Below are positions 17,027-25,905 of a stretch of DNA of 64,000 nucleotides, piece after piece. Every line of letters begins with the position of its first letter. The stretch's first letter is position 1. The notes beneath the pieces were generated by a model. The model saw only the letters and a list, made by a program, of their open reading frames with translations. It was not told the DNA's origin and ran no database searches. Made by a program: the position numbers and the translations under genes. This DNA comes from Streptomyces sp. KMM 9044 (GTDB lineage Bacteria > Actinomycetota > Actinomycetes > Streptomycetales > Streptomycetaceae). The stretch spans positions 496,001 to 560,000 of the forward strand of contig NZ_CP113910.1 in NCBI RefSeq assembly GCF_024701375.2. Direction: 5' to 3'.

Positions 17027-19657
17027 GTGACAGCGGGAAGCGAATCGGTGCTGGAACTGCTGCCGATGGTGTTCGCCGACCCGGGCGAGGCCCTGGCGGG
17101 GGCGGAGAAGGTGCTGGGTGGCCGTCCCACGCCGCTGCACGCGTCCGTCGCCCACCAGGTGATCGGCATGTGGCAGCGGGACTTCGGCGACATGCGGCTG
17201 GCCCTGACCCATCTGCGGCGGGCCCGTGACTGGGCGGCGCGCGCGGACTCGACCGAGCGGGAGGCGGACGTCCTGGGCACCCTCGGGGTGGCGTTGGTGC
17301 ACGCGGGGCGCACTCGGCAGGGCCTGGAGGCCCTGAGCCGTGGCGTCGAGCGGTGCACCGGGCACACACGCGCGCGCGTTCTGTTCCGGCGTGCGTACGC
17401 GTGGTGGGTGCTGGGGCACCACAAGGAGGCGCTGGAGGACGTACGGCGGGCGATCGCCGTGCTGCGGCAGGTGGACGACGTGATCTGGACGGCGCGCGCC
17501 CTGACCCTGCGCGCGACGGTGCATCTGGCGCTGGGCGCGGTGGAGCGGGCGGAGGCCGACTTCACCGCGGCGGAGGCGCTGTGGGACACCACGGGCCAGG
17601 AGCACGACAAGGCGGACGCCGTGGAGAGCCGGGGTCTCGCCGCGTTCCGCTCCGGCGACGTCCCGGCGGCGCTCAGACTGCTGGACGAGGCGGAGGAGCG
17701 TTACGCCAAGCTCGGCACACCGACGTTCATGCTCGACATCCGGCGCTGCGAGGTGCTGATGGCGGCGGGACTTGCGTCCGAGGCGCTGGCCGGGGCGGAC
17801 GCGGCGGTCAAGGCGCTCGACGGGATCGGCGGCCAGTCCACCCGCAAGGCGGAGCTGCTGCTGGCCGCCGCGCGGGCGGCCCGGCTGACGGACGACCCGC
17901 AGACGGCGATCGCCCGCGCGGCGCTCGCCGTACGGCTGTTCTCGGGACAGCGGCGCACCTGGTGGGAGACGCACGCGCGGCTGGTGCTGATCGAGGCGCG
18001 GCACGCTGCCGGACGCGGTTCGGGGCGGCTGGTCGCGGAGGCGGCCGCGGTGGCCGACCGGCTGGCCGCGCTGGGCGCGCCGACGGCGCCGGAGGCGTCG
18101 CTGCTCGCGGGCCGGATCGCTCTGGACCTCGGCTGGACGGCGGACGCCGAACGGCATCTGACGGTCGCCGCCCGCAGCAGACGCAGCGGACCTCCGCTCG
18201 CGCGGCTGACGGGCTGGGCGGCGCAGGCGTTGCGGGCGCAGGCGGCCGGGTCCGCTCGGGGTGTGCTGGAGGCCTGCCGGCGAGGGCTCGACGTGCTCGA
18301 CGACCACCGGATGACGCTGGGCGCGTCGGAGCTGCGGGCCCGTGCCACCGCGCAGGGCGCGGAGCTGGCCGCTCTGGCGCAGCGGGCGAGCCTGGTCTCG
18401 GGCGGGCCGCGGCGGCTGCTGGTGTGGAGCGAACGCTGGCGGGCCACCGCACTGTCCACGCCGCCCACCCGGCCGCCCGCCGACCCTGCGCTGCTCAGCG
18501 GCATGACGGCCTACCGGGAAATCACCGCCCGCGCGGAGGAGGCGCGGAAGGACGGCAGGGCCGTACCGGCACTGGAGCGGGAACAGCGGCGTCTGGAGCG
18601 GGAGATCCGTTCCCGCACCCTGCACGTGCGCGGTACGGCGGCCGGCGGCCGGGGCCGCTTCGACGTCGGGGACAGGTTCGATGTCGGCAGGCTGCTGCGG
18701 CGGCTGGGCGACAGCGGTGACGTCCTGCTGGTGGAACTCGCCGTGCTCGACGGGCGGGTGCAGGTGCTGCTGTGCGGGCAGGGGCGGGTCCGGCGGTTCG
18801 AGGCGGGGCAGTTGGCAGCGGCGGAGACCGAGGCCGAGCATGTGCAGGCCGGACTGCGGCGCCTCGCCCATCCGGGGGCTCAGGCACGGCTGCCGGTGGT
18901 GGAGGCCGCGGGCAGGCGTCTGGAGGAGCTGCTGCTGGGTCCGGCGGCGGCGCATCTGGGCACCGGTCCGCTGGTGGTCGTACCGCCGGGGCGGCTGCAC
19001 CGGGTGCCGTGGGCGCTGCTGCCGTCTTTGCGGGACCGGGTGTTCAGTGTGTCGCCGTCGGCGAGCGGCTGGCTGCGCGCACGGGAGACCGCGCCGCCGT
19101 CCGGGGGCCGCCAGGTGCTGGTGCGCGGCCCCGGGCTCGCAACGGGCGGCGCGGAGGTGGCGGAGCTCGCCGGCCGGTACGGCGGGGCGCGGGTCCTGGA
19201 GGAGGACGACGCGAGGGTGGAGCGGGTCCTGGAGGAACTGGACGGGGCCGAGCTGGCGCACATCGCCGCGCACGGCGAGTTCCGTGCGGACGGCCCGCTG
19301 TTCTCCTCGCTGCGGATGGCCGACGGGCCACTGATCGTGCACGACTTCGAGCGGCTCGACCGCAGCCCCTACCGGATCATCCTCTCCTGCTGCGACACCG
19401 CGCGGTTCGCCAGCGTGGGTGCGGACGAACTCCTGGGCCTGGTCACGGCGTTGCTTCCGCTCGGCACCGCGGGCGTGGTGGCGTGCAGCGCGCCCGTCAA
19501 CGACGCCGCGGTGGTGCCGTTGATGCTCGCGCTGCACAGAGGGCTCGACGCGGGCCTTTCCCTGGCCCAGGCCCTGCGCGACGCACGGGCCTCCCTGCCG
19601 GGCGACGCGGTGCACCGGGCCACCGGGTGGGCGTTCTCGGCGTTCGGCGCGGCCTGA
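17027..19657 (+). CDS. TPR-CHAT (caspase-like) protein
   Basis: The product is 876 residues from the GTG at 17027; the frame is open further up, but the conserved-looking sequence starts at SESVLELLPMVFADPGEAL. The N-terminal ~450 residues are tetratricopeptide-like helical repeats (alternating Ala/Leu/Arg helices). The C-terminal CHAT domain has the caspase-type dyad: His in HIAAHGEF and Cys in ILSCCDTAR, followed by GTAGVVACSAPV. CHAT proteins are clan CD cysteine peptidases, some activated by a sensor partner. The divergent subtilisin and sigma genes suggest a regulated protease system. The start is uncertain and may be leaderless. Confidence 0.87.
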   Translation: MTAGSESVLELLPMVFADPGEALAGAEKVLGGRPTPLHASVAHQVIGMWQRDFGDMRLALTHLRRARDWAARADSTEREADVLGTLGVALVHAGRTRQGLEALSRGVERCTGHTRARVLFRRAYAWWVLGHHKEALEDVRRAIAVLRQVDDVIWTARALTLRATVHLALGAVERAEADFTAAEALWDTTGQEHDKADAVESRGLAAFRSGDVPAALRLLDEAEERYAKLGTPTFMLDIRRCEVLMAAGLASEALAGADAAVKALDGIGGQSTRKAELLLAAARAARLTDDPQTAIARAALAVRLFSGQRRTWWETHARLVLIEARHAAGRGSGRLVAEAAAVADRLAALGAPTAPEASLLAGRIALDLGWTADAERHLTVAARSRRSGPPLARLTGWAAQALRAQAAGSARGVLEACRRGLDVLDDHRMTLGASELRARATAQGAELAALAQRASLVSGGPRRLLVWSERWRATALSTPPTRPPADPALLSGMTAYREITARAEEARKDGRAVPALEREQRRLEREIRSRTLHVRGTAAGGRGRFDVGDRFDVGRLLRRLGDSGDVLLVELAVLDGRVQVLLCGQGRVRRFEAGQLAAAETEAEHVQAGLRRLAHPGAQARLPVVEAAGRRLEELLLGPAAAHLGTGPLVVVPPGRLHRVPWALLPSLRDRVFSVSPSASGWLRARETAPPSGGRQVLVRGPGLATGGAEVAELAGRYGGARVLEEDDARVERVLEELDGAELAHIAAHGEFRADGPLFSSLRMADGPLIVHDFERLDRSPYRIILSCCDTARFASVGADELLGLVTALLPLGTAGVVACSAPVNDAAVVPLMLALHRGLDAGLSLAQALRDARASLPGDAVHRATGWAFSAFGAA

Positions 19658-19686
19658 GCGGAGTTCTTGGGGCCGGGGTACGGAAG

Positions 19687-21651
19687 TCAGACGGGCTGGG
19701 CCTCCCCGGGTCCGGCCGACCGGTGTCCTGCCATGCGTGGTTCGGCCGACCGGGGTTCCGTCGGCCGGAGTTCCGTCAGCCGGGGCAGGGCGGTGCGGTC
19801 GCTCGCGCCGAGGCGGGTGTAGGCGCTGTACAGGTGGTTGCCGACGGTGCGGACCGACAGGGTGAGGCGCTCGGCGATCTGCCGGTTGCTGAGACCGGTG
19901 GCGGCAAGGGTGACGATCTGCCTCTGCCGTGCGGTGAGTTCGCCCAGGACCAACCCCGCCAGCGCGGGGGTGCGGGCGCCCTGGCAGCGGCGGGCGAGGG
20001 TGACGGCACGGGTGCGTGCGGTGCGGGCGGCTCCCGGGTCACGGTGGGCGGTGGCGGCCTGGGCGTAGGCCTCGGCCGCGAACAGCAGGAAACCGCGCTG
20101 TTCCAGCTCCCCCGCCGCACGGTCCAGGGCGGGGCCGTCGGTGTGCGCGAGGGCGTCGGCATGGGCGGCGAAGACACCGGTGAGCCGCCCGGCGGCCCGC
20201 TCGGGGGTGCCCAGGCGGACGGCGTCGTAGGGGTCGTGGGAGGGGCGGCCGACGTGGGGGGCACCAGGGCCGTGCCGCACACTTGTGGTGCCGCCCGACT
20301 GTGCTTCGGCGAGGGCGAGTTCGGTTCGGCAGGAAAGGGCGGAGGGCGTCGTACGCAGTCCCTCGCGGGCCCATGCGGCAGCCTCCCGCACCTCACCCCG
20401 CAGCCGCGCGAACCGGGCCCTCAGCGCCGCGTACCCGGCGGGCACCGGGGTGCCCTCCGCCACCAGCCAGTCTCCCACGGGCGCCGGGACCGTCCGGACG
20501 TCGTCCTGTCCGACCAGCGTGGTGAGGGCGGCGGCCTCGGCGGCCAGGGCGGGTCCGTACTCCTCGGGAGCGCGGGCCAGCCGTCGCGCCCGCAGCCTGC
20601 CGGCCGCGGCCCGCAGGACGGAGCCGTGCAGGGCTTGGGTCAGGCGAAGGATCCCCTGGTCGTCGACGTGGACCAGCCCGTCGTCCTCCAGGCGTTCGAG
20701 GGCGTCGAGGGCGAGACCGTCCGGGCTCTCCGGGCTCACCCGGTTCACCGGCAACGGTTCGGCGAAGGCAAGGCGGTCGAGCGTCTCACGCTCGCCGGGG
20801 CCGGTGCGGGCGAGCAGGTGGGCGGTGCGCTCGCGGACGGCCGGGGTGAGCGGCACCGGGCCGCGCCAAGCCCACCCGGCGGTGCCCGGTACGCGGGTGA
20901 GCCGACCGCGTTCCCGCAGCGCGCCGAGGAGTTCGCGCAGCAGCCGCAGGTCGCCGCCGGCGAGGCGGTGCAGCCGGTCGACGGTGAGCGGCTCCAGGGT
21001 CCGGCCGTCCGGACCCGCCGCGACCAGGGGTGCGGTCTCCTCGCGGGGCAGTGGCTCCAGGGCCAGGCGGGACAGCAGTTCACCGGTCCACAGCCGGGAC
21101 ACCGCGGCGGGCACGGGGGCCCCGTCGGTGACGGCGATCAGCAGCCGGGTGTCCGACCGTACGGCGAGTTGGTGGACCAGGGCGGCGGAGGAGTCGTCGA
21201 GCAGGTGGGCGTCGTCGACCAGCAAGGTCCTTGTTCCGGAGAGGAGTCGGACCGCGCGGTGCAGGGTGACCGGTTCCGGCAGCAGCGGGGCGAAGGCGGC
21301 GAACGGTATCCGGTGGGTCTGCGGGATTCCCGTGACCCGGACGCAGTCGGTACCGCGGACGGCCTCGGTCACGAGCCGGGTCTTGCCCCGCCCCGCCGGC
21401 CCAGCCACCACGAGGCCGCGCCGGGCGCCGGTCAGCGAGCGCCGTATCAGATGGAGTTCGTCCCCACGGCCGGTGAACGGCCAGACCGGCAAGGGCTCCG
21501 GCGCCACCGCGCCCGTCGCGTACGGCGGGCGTCTCCCGTCCCGCTCGGCCGGCGTGGACGGCGTCTTCGGCGTGGTGTGCGCGGGTGGTGTGGTGCGCGT
21601 GGCCGTGGGCCCCGGGAAAGTCGTCACAGCAACAGGAGCGGGGATACTCAC
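19687..21651 (-). CDS. Large ATP-binding LuxR-family transcriptional regulator
   Basis: The product is 654 residues. An AAA/NACHT-like ATPase occupies the N-terminal part, with Walker A GPAGRGKTRL (about residue 84) and a Walker B-like TLLVDDAHLLDD. A long helical middle follows, then a LuxR helix-turn-helix near residues 570-625 (LTARQRQIVTLAATGLSNRQIAERLTLS). At 654 residues it is shorter than classic LAL regulators. The final ~30 residues are Pro/Glu/Arg-rich. It diverges from the metallopeptidase-like gene with 72 bases between, so it may control that gene. Confidence 0.87.
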   Translation of the reverse strand: MSIPAPVAVTTFPGPTATRTTPPAHTTPKTPSTPAERDGRRPPYATGAVAPEPLPVWPFTGRGDELHLIRRSLTGARRGLVVAGPAGRGKTRLVTEAVRGTDCVRVTGIPQTHRIPFAAFAPLLPEPVTLHRAVRLLSGTRTLLVDDAHLLDDSSAALVHQLAVRSDTRLLIAVTDGAPVPAAVSRLWTGELLSRLALEPLPREETAPLVAAGPDGRTLEPLTVDRLHRLAGGDLRLLRELLGALRERGRLTRVPGTAGWAWRGPVPLTPAVRERTAHLLARTGPGERETLDRLAFAEPLPVNRVSPESPDGLALDALERLEDDGLVHVDDQGILRLTQALHGSVLRAAAGRLRARRLARAPEEYGPALAAEAAALTTLVGQDDVRTVPAPVGDWLVAEGTPVPAGYAALRARFARLRGEVREAAAWAREGLRTTPSALSCRTELALAEAQSGGTTSVRHGPGAPHVGRPSHDPYDAVRLGTPERAAGRLTGVFAAHADALAHTDGPALDRAAGELEQRGFLLFAAEAYAQAATAHRDPGAARTARTRAVTLARRCQGARTPALAGLVLGELTARQRQIVTLAATGLSNRQIAERLTLSVRTVGNHLYSAYTRLGASDRTALPRLTELRPTEPRSAEPRMAGHRSAGPGEAQPV

Positions 21652-21723
21652 TCTTGATACAGGGCGCGTTGAGTAGACCCCGACTCAGGCGCCGAAGACC
21701 CTGCGTGGGGCACCCTGTCTCCC

Positions 21724-22809
21724 ATGGCCCCTCGCTACTGCTCGCTGCCGCGGCAGCCGGTCCCCGCCTTCGCGCCGGGGCTCGCCGCCGAGCGGCTCGG
21801 CGCGCTGACGGCCGGGCGGCGGATGTGGGTCAACGGCACCGTGGTGCACTACTGCTTCTTCCGCGGCGACACCGGCGGGTCGGTCATTCCCGTGCCGGGA
21901 ACCGGCCGGACCCGCTGGGTGTCGTGGGGTGGCGCCAAGACGCAGCAGGACGTGGTGCGCTCGTGCTTCGCCGAGTGGCAGGACCTCGGGATCGGGCTCA
22001 CCTTCGCCGAGGTCCGCGACCACTCGGAGGCGGAGCTGCGCATCGGCTTCCAGTCCGGAGGCGGTTCCTGGTCGGCCGTGGGCAAGGAGGCTCTGCCGGC
22101 CGGTCTGCACGAGCGCACCATGAACTTCGGCTGGGATCTGACCGCGCCCGGGGAGCGCGGGACGGCCCTGCACCAGATAGGGCACGCCCTGGGCATGCTG
22201 CACGAGCACCAGAGCCCCCGCGCCGGTCTCCACTGGGACGACGAGGCCGTGTACGCCGAACTCGCGGGCCCGCCCAACCACTGGAGCCGGGAGCGGACGC
22301 ACCGCAACATCCTGCGCAAGCTGGACGCGAACGAGGTCAACGGCCCTGTCTGGGACGCCGATTCGATCATGGGGTACGCCTTCGCGCCGGGGCTGATCCT
22401 GGAACCGGAGCAGTACCGCGGGGGCGTCCATCCGCCCGGCACCCTGTCCGCGGCCGACAAGGAGTTCGCCCTCGGCTGGTATCCCCCGGCCGAACGGCCC
22501 GGCCCGCCCACCCTGGTGCCGTTCCGCTCGATACCGCTGGGCCTCGGCCCCGGCGAACAGGCCGACTTCCACATCGATCCGGTGGAGACCCGCGCATACA
22601 CGGTGGGCACCTTCGGCGACGGCGACCTGGTCGTCGTGCTGTTCGAGGAGCGGGACGGTGAGCCCCGCTATCTCGCCGGGCACGACGACGGGGGAACCCC
22701 GCGCAACGCGACGCTCGCGGTCCGGCTCGTCAAGGGCCGCCGCTACTTCGTCCGGATCCGCCTGTACTCCGCACGGGGTTCGGGCGAGACGGCGGTCATG
22801 TGCTGGTAG
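21724..22809 (+). CDS. Astacin-like (M12A) metallopeptidase with substituted catalytic Glu
   Basis: The product is 361 residues with the astacin layout: the zinc motif HQIGHALGMLHEH (H150, H154, H160) and the Met-turn SIMGYAF. The general-base position, normally Glu in HExxH, is Gln (Q151, codon CAG at 22174). No signal peptide is apparent. The C-terminal ~90 residues resemble a beta-rich binding domain. It may be an inactive zinc protein or binding module; a simple mutation of an active enzyme is also possible. It is divergent from the LuxR-type regulator. Confidence 0.82.
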   Translation: MAPRYCSLPRQPVPAFAPGLAAERLGALTAGRRMWVNGTVVHYCFFRGDTGGSVIPVPGTGRTRWVSWGGAKTQQDVVRSCFAEWQDLGIGLTFAEVRDHSEAELRIGFQSGGGSWSAVGKEALPAGLHERTMNFGWDLTAPGERGTALHQIGHALGMLHEHQSPRAGLHWDDEAVYAELAGPPNHWSRERTHRNILRKLDANEVNGPVWDADSIMGYAFAPGLILEPEQYRGGVHPPGTLSAADKEFALGWYPPAERPGPPTLVPFRSIPLGLGPGEQADFHIDPVETRAYTVGTFGDGDLVVVLFEERDGEPRYLAGHDDGGTPRNATLAVRLVKGRRYFVRIRLYSARGSGETAVMCW

Positions 22810-23125
22810 CAGCACCGGGCCGCCGCGACGGACGCCACGACCACTGTCCGGCGCCGGGGGCGGTCGGGCGTCGGTCACCTTCGGGGGAGGGTGACCGGCG
22901 CCCGGCCCACGCCACCCGCCGGTCCCTCGGGAGCGGACATGCTTTGCGGGACCGGCGGACGCTGTTGCTCCGTTGCGGAGAGTGACGTCGGTCTGTCGAC
23001 GGGGCGCAGGGAACGGGTCTCGCGAGGAGGCGGTCCGGCCCCGGCCGGCCCCTCCCGGATGCGGTGCGTGACCCTCCCCCGAATGGAGCAGCAGAGTCCC
23101 GGTGGACGGCGGTCGGCCGGGGCGT
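22810..23125. other. Gap without a supported gene
   Basis: Between the converging metallopeptidase-like and TauD genes. Short frames exist on both strands but have no start signals or family resemblance. No clear terminator hairpin was seen. Confidence 0.45.
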
Positions 23126-24064
23126 TCAGCAGGGGCGGTCGCCCGCGATGGCGACACGCTCGGCGACCCGGCGCTCGCTGCCGTAGTCGTTGACGGCGTA
23201 GTGCTGGGTGGCGCGGTTGTCCCAGAAGGCGATGTCCCCCGGCTGCCAGCGAAAGCGCACCTGGAACTCCGGAACGTGTGCCTGCTGGAAGAGGTACCGC
23301 AGCAGCCGGTCGCTCTCGTCGCGGGCCATCTCGGTGATGTGGGTGGTGAAGGAGGTGTTCACGAACAGCATGCGCCGCCCGGTCTCGGGGTGGGTGCGCA
23401 CGACCGGGTGTTCCACGGGCGGGAAACGGTCCTGATGGGGGATCAGCCGCTCGGGCCCGTAGAACCTGGCGAAGCCGGGGATGAAGTCGTGCACGGCCCG
23501 GGCGCCCTCGATACGGTCCTTCACCTCCTGGGGAAGGTCGTCGTAGGCGGCCGCCATGTCCGCCCACATGGTGTCCCCGCCGAACGGGGGCACCTCGCGC
23601 ACCTGGAGAACGGCGCCGAGCGCGGGCCGCTCCCGGAAGGTGACGTCGGCGTGCCAGACGTTCTCGTAGGTCGGGGCGGCTGAGTCACGCTTGTCGAAGC
23701 GGACGACGTCCTCGGTGGAACCGGTGGCGAGCAGCGGGTTCGTCTCCAGTTCGCCCCAGTGGCCCGCGAAGGCGCGCTGTTGGTCGGAGGTGAGGTGCTG
23801 GGCGCGGAAGAACAGCACCTTCCACTCCAGCAGAGCCCGGTTGAGTTCCTCGCGAAGCTCGGTGCCGAGCGGGCGCGCGAGGTCGACCCCCTTGATCTCG
23901 GCGCCGATCGTGCGCGCCTGCGGGACGACGCCGAACCGTTCGTAGGGGCGTTCCTCCCGCCCCTCGGGCAGCCGGCGCAGCGTGCGCCGCCCCTCGTACA
24001 TCCCGTCCTGCGGGATGCGCGCTTCGCGCAGGACGGTGGCCGGACCAGCATGCGTGACGGTCAT
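23126..24064 (-). CDS. TauD/TfdA-family 2-oxoglutarate/Fe(II) dioxygenase
   Basis: The product is 312 residues from the ATG at 24064 with AAGGAG upstream. The iron ligands are H138 and D140 (WHADVTF) and H288 (QHYAVNDYG), with R298/R299 in position to bind 2-oxoglutarate. TauD-type enzymes hydroxylate sulfonates such as taurine to release sulfite, while TfdA-type members act on other carboxylates. No sulfonate transporter is adjacent, so the substrate is open. A promoter with an unusually long leader lies upstream (24340-24368). Confidence 0.9.
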   Translation of the reverse strand: MTVTHAGPATVLREARIPQDGMYEGRRTLRRLPEGREERPYERFGVVPQARTIGAEIKGVDLARPLGTELREELNRALLEWKVLFFRAQHLTSDQQRAFAGHWGELETNPLLATGSTEDVVRFDKRDSAAPTYENVWHADVTFRERPALGAVLQVREVPPFGGDTMWADMAAAYDDLPQEVKDRIEGARAVHDFIPGFARFYGPERLIPHQDRFPPVEHPVVRTHPETGRRMLFVNTSFTTHITEMARDESDRLLRYLFQQAHVPEFQVRFRWQPGDIAFWDNRATQHYAVNDYGSERRVAERVAIAGDRPC

Positions 24065-24251
24065 GAAGTGCTCCTTCTCGTGTCTGCTTCGCCACGGTGT
24101 CCGGCGTCCGCGGAGGACGGGGGGTGCGGACGGTCTGAAAACTGCCGGGACGGCCGGGCGCAAGGATGTCCGGAGCGTCCGCCGGGAAGACGGAGGCACG
24201 GTCCGGATTCAGGGGCGGGGTGCGTCGAGCCTGCGGCTCGGAGGCAGCCGG

Positions 24252-24332
24252 TTATCGACCGGAGCGTTCACAACCGATTCGGTCCGGGACGCGCAGAGGC
24301 CCCGTCGTCGTGTTGAACCGGTGTGTGGTCAC
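24252..24332 (-). CDS. Possible 26-residue leader peptide before the TauD-like gene
   Basis: A GTG at 24332 starts where transcription from the promoter at 24340-24368 is expected, and reads 26 codons to TAA, with a single Cys near the end (RIGCERSGR). It would be leaderless. Sulfur genes of actinobacteria are sometimes preceded by short leader peptides, but this one lacks a Cys cluster, so the assignment is weak. Confidence 0.25.
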   Translation of the reverse strand: MTTHRFNTTTGPLRVPDRIGCERSGR

Positions 24333-24339
24333 AGCACTG

Positions 24340-24368
24340 ATTGTGTGATCTCCGTCGACTTCTGTCAA
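24340..24368 (-). promoter_or_regulatory. Sigma-70-type promoter of the TauD-like gene
   Basis: On the minus strand TTGACA (24368-24363) and CACAAT (24345-24340) are separated by 17 bp, a near-consensus spacing. The predicted transcript has a leader of about 270 bases before the TauD start. Confidence 0.6.
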
Positions 24369-24510
24369 CGGGGCGTCACGGGGAGGGAACAGCGGACGCC
24401 TGGAGGCCGGGCGTCACCGGAGTCCGCCCTGCCCCGTTCGGGGTCTCCCCCCCCCTCACCGGAACACTCTCCTGCGCGGGGCCGGTGGGCCCGCGCGGCG
24501 TCCTGGCTGC

Positions 24511-25209
24511 TCACGGTCCGTCTCGGCCGGCCAGGCAGCAGTCACCGCACTTGGAGCCGTTCGGCGCACGGTAGTAGAGGCAGCAACTGCGGCGTCGGAA
24601 CGTGAGATCCGGTCCGGTGATCATTCCCGTGCCCGCAAGCCGTCCGGTACTCAGCAGTTCGGCCGTGAGGCCGGTGAGCGGCTCGCGCAGCCCGGGGCGG
24701 GCCCCCAGCAGGGCGTGGGACGCCCCGACGAGCGCGGAGGCGGCGTTCCCGTCCAGCAGACGCGGAGCGATCCTGACACGGAGTCCGGCCGCGAGCCCCC
24801 GCAGATGGCCCATCACCTGCTCGTTCAGGGTGAGAACGGGTTCGGGCAACCGCTCGGTGTACCAGCCGGCAGGGCGGGGCAGACGGAGGGCCGGTCCGTC
24901 GTCGGCACGCTGCAACTCCGTCAGGTCCAGGACGATGCCGTGCAGCAGTGCGCAAGCGAGGGCGGGGGACCACAGGCGTGCCGCGTGTCCGAGGTGGACG
25001 ATGGACACACCGATCCGCGGTTCGCGGGTGTGGTGCCGGTGCGCCACGGCCTCGGCCAGGTCGGTGAAGCCCCTCGCATAGGAGTGGTCGAGCGGATGCC
25101 AGCCCTCGTCCCGGCCACCGACGTGCACGGCGAAGAACCCGCCGAGGGCCGTCACGTCCCGGAGAGCCGCGGCGACGGCCCCGGCAGCCGCCCGGGCATG
25201 TTCGGTCAT
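24511..25209 (-). CDS. FhuF-like [2Fe-2S] reductase, cobalamin-riboswitch operon
   Basis: The product is 232 residues ending with the FhuF-type cluster motif CC-x10-C-x2-C (C209, C210, C221, C224, plus C225). FhuF proteins reduce ferric iron in siderophores. Here the gene lies 63 bases downstream of a ferredoxin-like gene that is preceded by a cobalamin riboswitch, which argues for a role in corrinoid reduction or cobalt handling instead. That substrate is inference. The start ATG at 25209 follows GGAAGGGAAG at somewhat long distance; a GTG at 25245 is an alternative. Confidence 0.85.
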   Translation of the reverse strand: MTEHARAAAGAVAAALRDVTALGGFFAVHVGGRDEGWHPLDHSYARGFTDLAEAVAHRHHTREPRIGVSIVHLGHAARLWSPALACALLHGIVLDLTELQRADDGPALRLPRPAGWYTERLPEPVLTLNEQVMGHLRGLAAGLRVRIAPRLLDGNAASALVGASHALLGARPGLREPLTGLTAELLSTGRLAGTGMITGPDLTFRRRSCCLYYRAPNGSKCGDCCLAGRDGP

Positions 25210-25272
25210 GTCGGGGCGCTTCCCTTCCGGCGGATGTACCGACACAGGGTCGATGAATGGGTGAGCGTGGTC

Positions 25273-25680
25273 TCAGGAAGCCGTACGCCGCCGCGGTGGA
25301 GTGATGGCGTACAGGTCGAGGATCTCCGGCCGGGGCACTGTTCCGGGTCCGCCGGCGCGTGCCCAGGCGGCGATGTCCTCGATGGCGTCCGGGTCGTTGA
25401 CCAGTCCGAGCCAGACGGGCCGGGCGCCGGCGGCCCGGCCCGCCGCGGAGGGCTGGACGACGATGACGTTGGCCTGTTCGCACACGTCCAGGCACTCGGA
25501 CACCCGCACAGGTACCTCCGCGCGCAGGCGCGCTGTCTGCGCCGTGTGGTCGACACCGATCACCTTCGGGCTGCCACAGCAGCAGTCCCTGCACACGACG
25601 ACTCTGCAGGGCGCCGGGGCGGGCCCCGGGGTCGCGACGTCGACGGACGTCGTTCCGGCCGTGCTCGCTTCGGCGGGCAT
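25273..25680 (-). CDS. Thioredoxin-like [2Fe-2S] ferredoxin-domain protein, cobalamin-riboswitch operon
   Basis: The product is 135 residues. Cysteines C25, C30, C33-C35 near the N-terminus and C63/C67 (ECLDVCEQANVIVV) match the thioredoxin-fold 2Fe-2S ferredoxin pattern. It probably passes electrons, most likely to the FhuF-like protein downstream. A cobalamin riboswitch occupies the leader, so expression should fall when B12 is plentiful. The start is an ATG just after GAGAGAGGAACG. Confidence 0.85.
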   Translation of the reverse strand: MPAEASTAGTTSVDVATPGPAPAPCRVVVCRDCCCGSPKVIGVDHTAQTARLRAEVPVRVSECLDVCEQANVIVVQPSAAGRAAGARPVWLGLVNDPDAIEDIAAWARAGGPGTVPRPEILDLYAITPPRRRTAS

Positions 25681-25734
25681 GCGGCATCGTTCCTCTCTCC
25701 GGGGAGATCCGCCCCGGGACGCGTCGAGGAGGCG

Positions 25735-25905
25735 ACCGCGTGAGTCTCCTGGCTCTCGGGTCGATGCGCGCTCCGCGCCTTCCCGCCCTGGTGCGGGCAG
25801 TGGTCATGTGCGGGTCTCGCTCGCCGATCACAGTGGCGGGACCGCGCCGGATTCACACCGGCTTCCTCGTTCCGCCGTCGCCCTGTCGTCGGCCATCATT
25901 CCATC
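25735..25905 (-). promoter_or_regulatory. Cobalamin riboswitch controlling the Fe-S protein operon
   Basis: Read on the minus strand, the leader contains GAGGAAGCCGGTGTGAATCC, then GCGGTCCCGCCACTGTGATC, the most conserved core of the AdoCbl riboswitch. A GGGAAGGCG block and the B12-box-like GAGCCAGGAGACTCACGC follow. The exact 5' end is approximate. It ends about 55 bases before the ferredoxin-like start. Confidence 0.9.

Noticed and set aside
16958..19615. Long minus-strand frame opposite the CHAT gene
   Set aside because: Antisense shadow rich in Arg/Gln/Pro with no domain resemblance; the plus strand encodes clear TPR and CHAT motifs.
18772..21657. Long plus-strand frame spanning the CHAT end and the LuxR-type regulator
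   Set aside because: It overlaps real coding sequence on both strands and has no family pattern.
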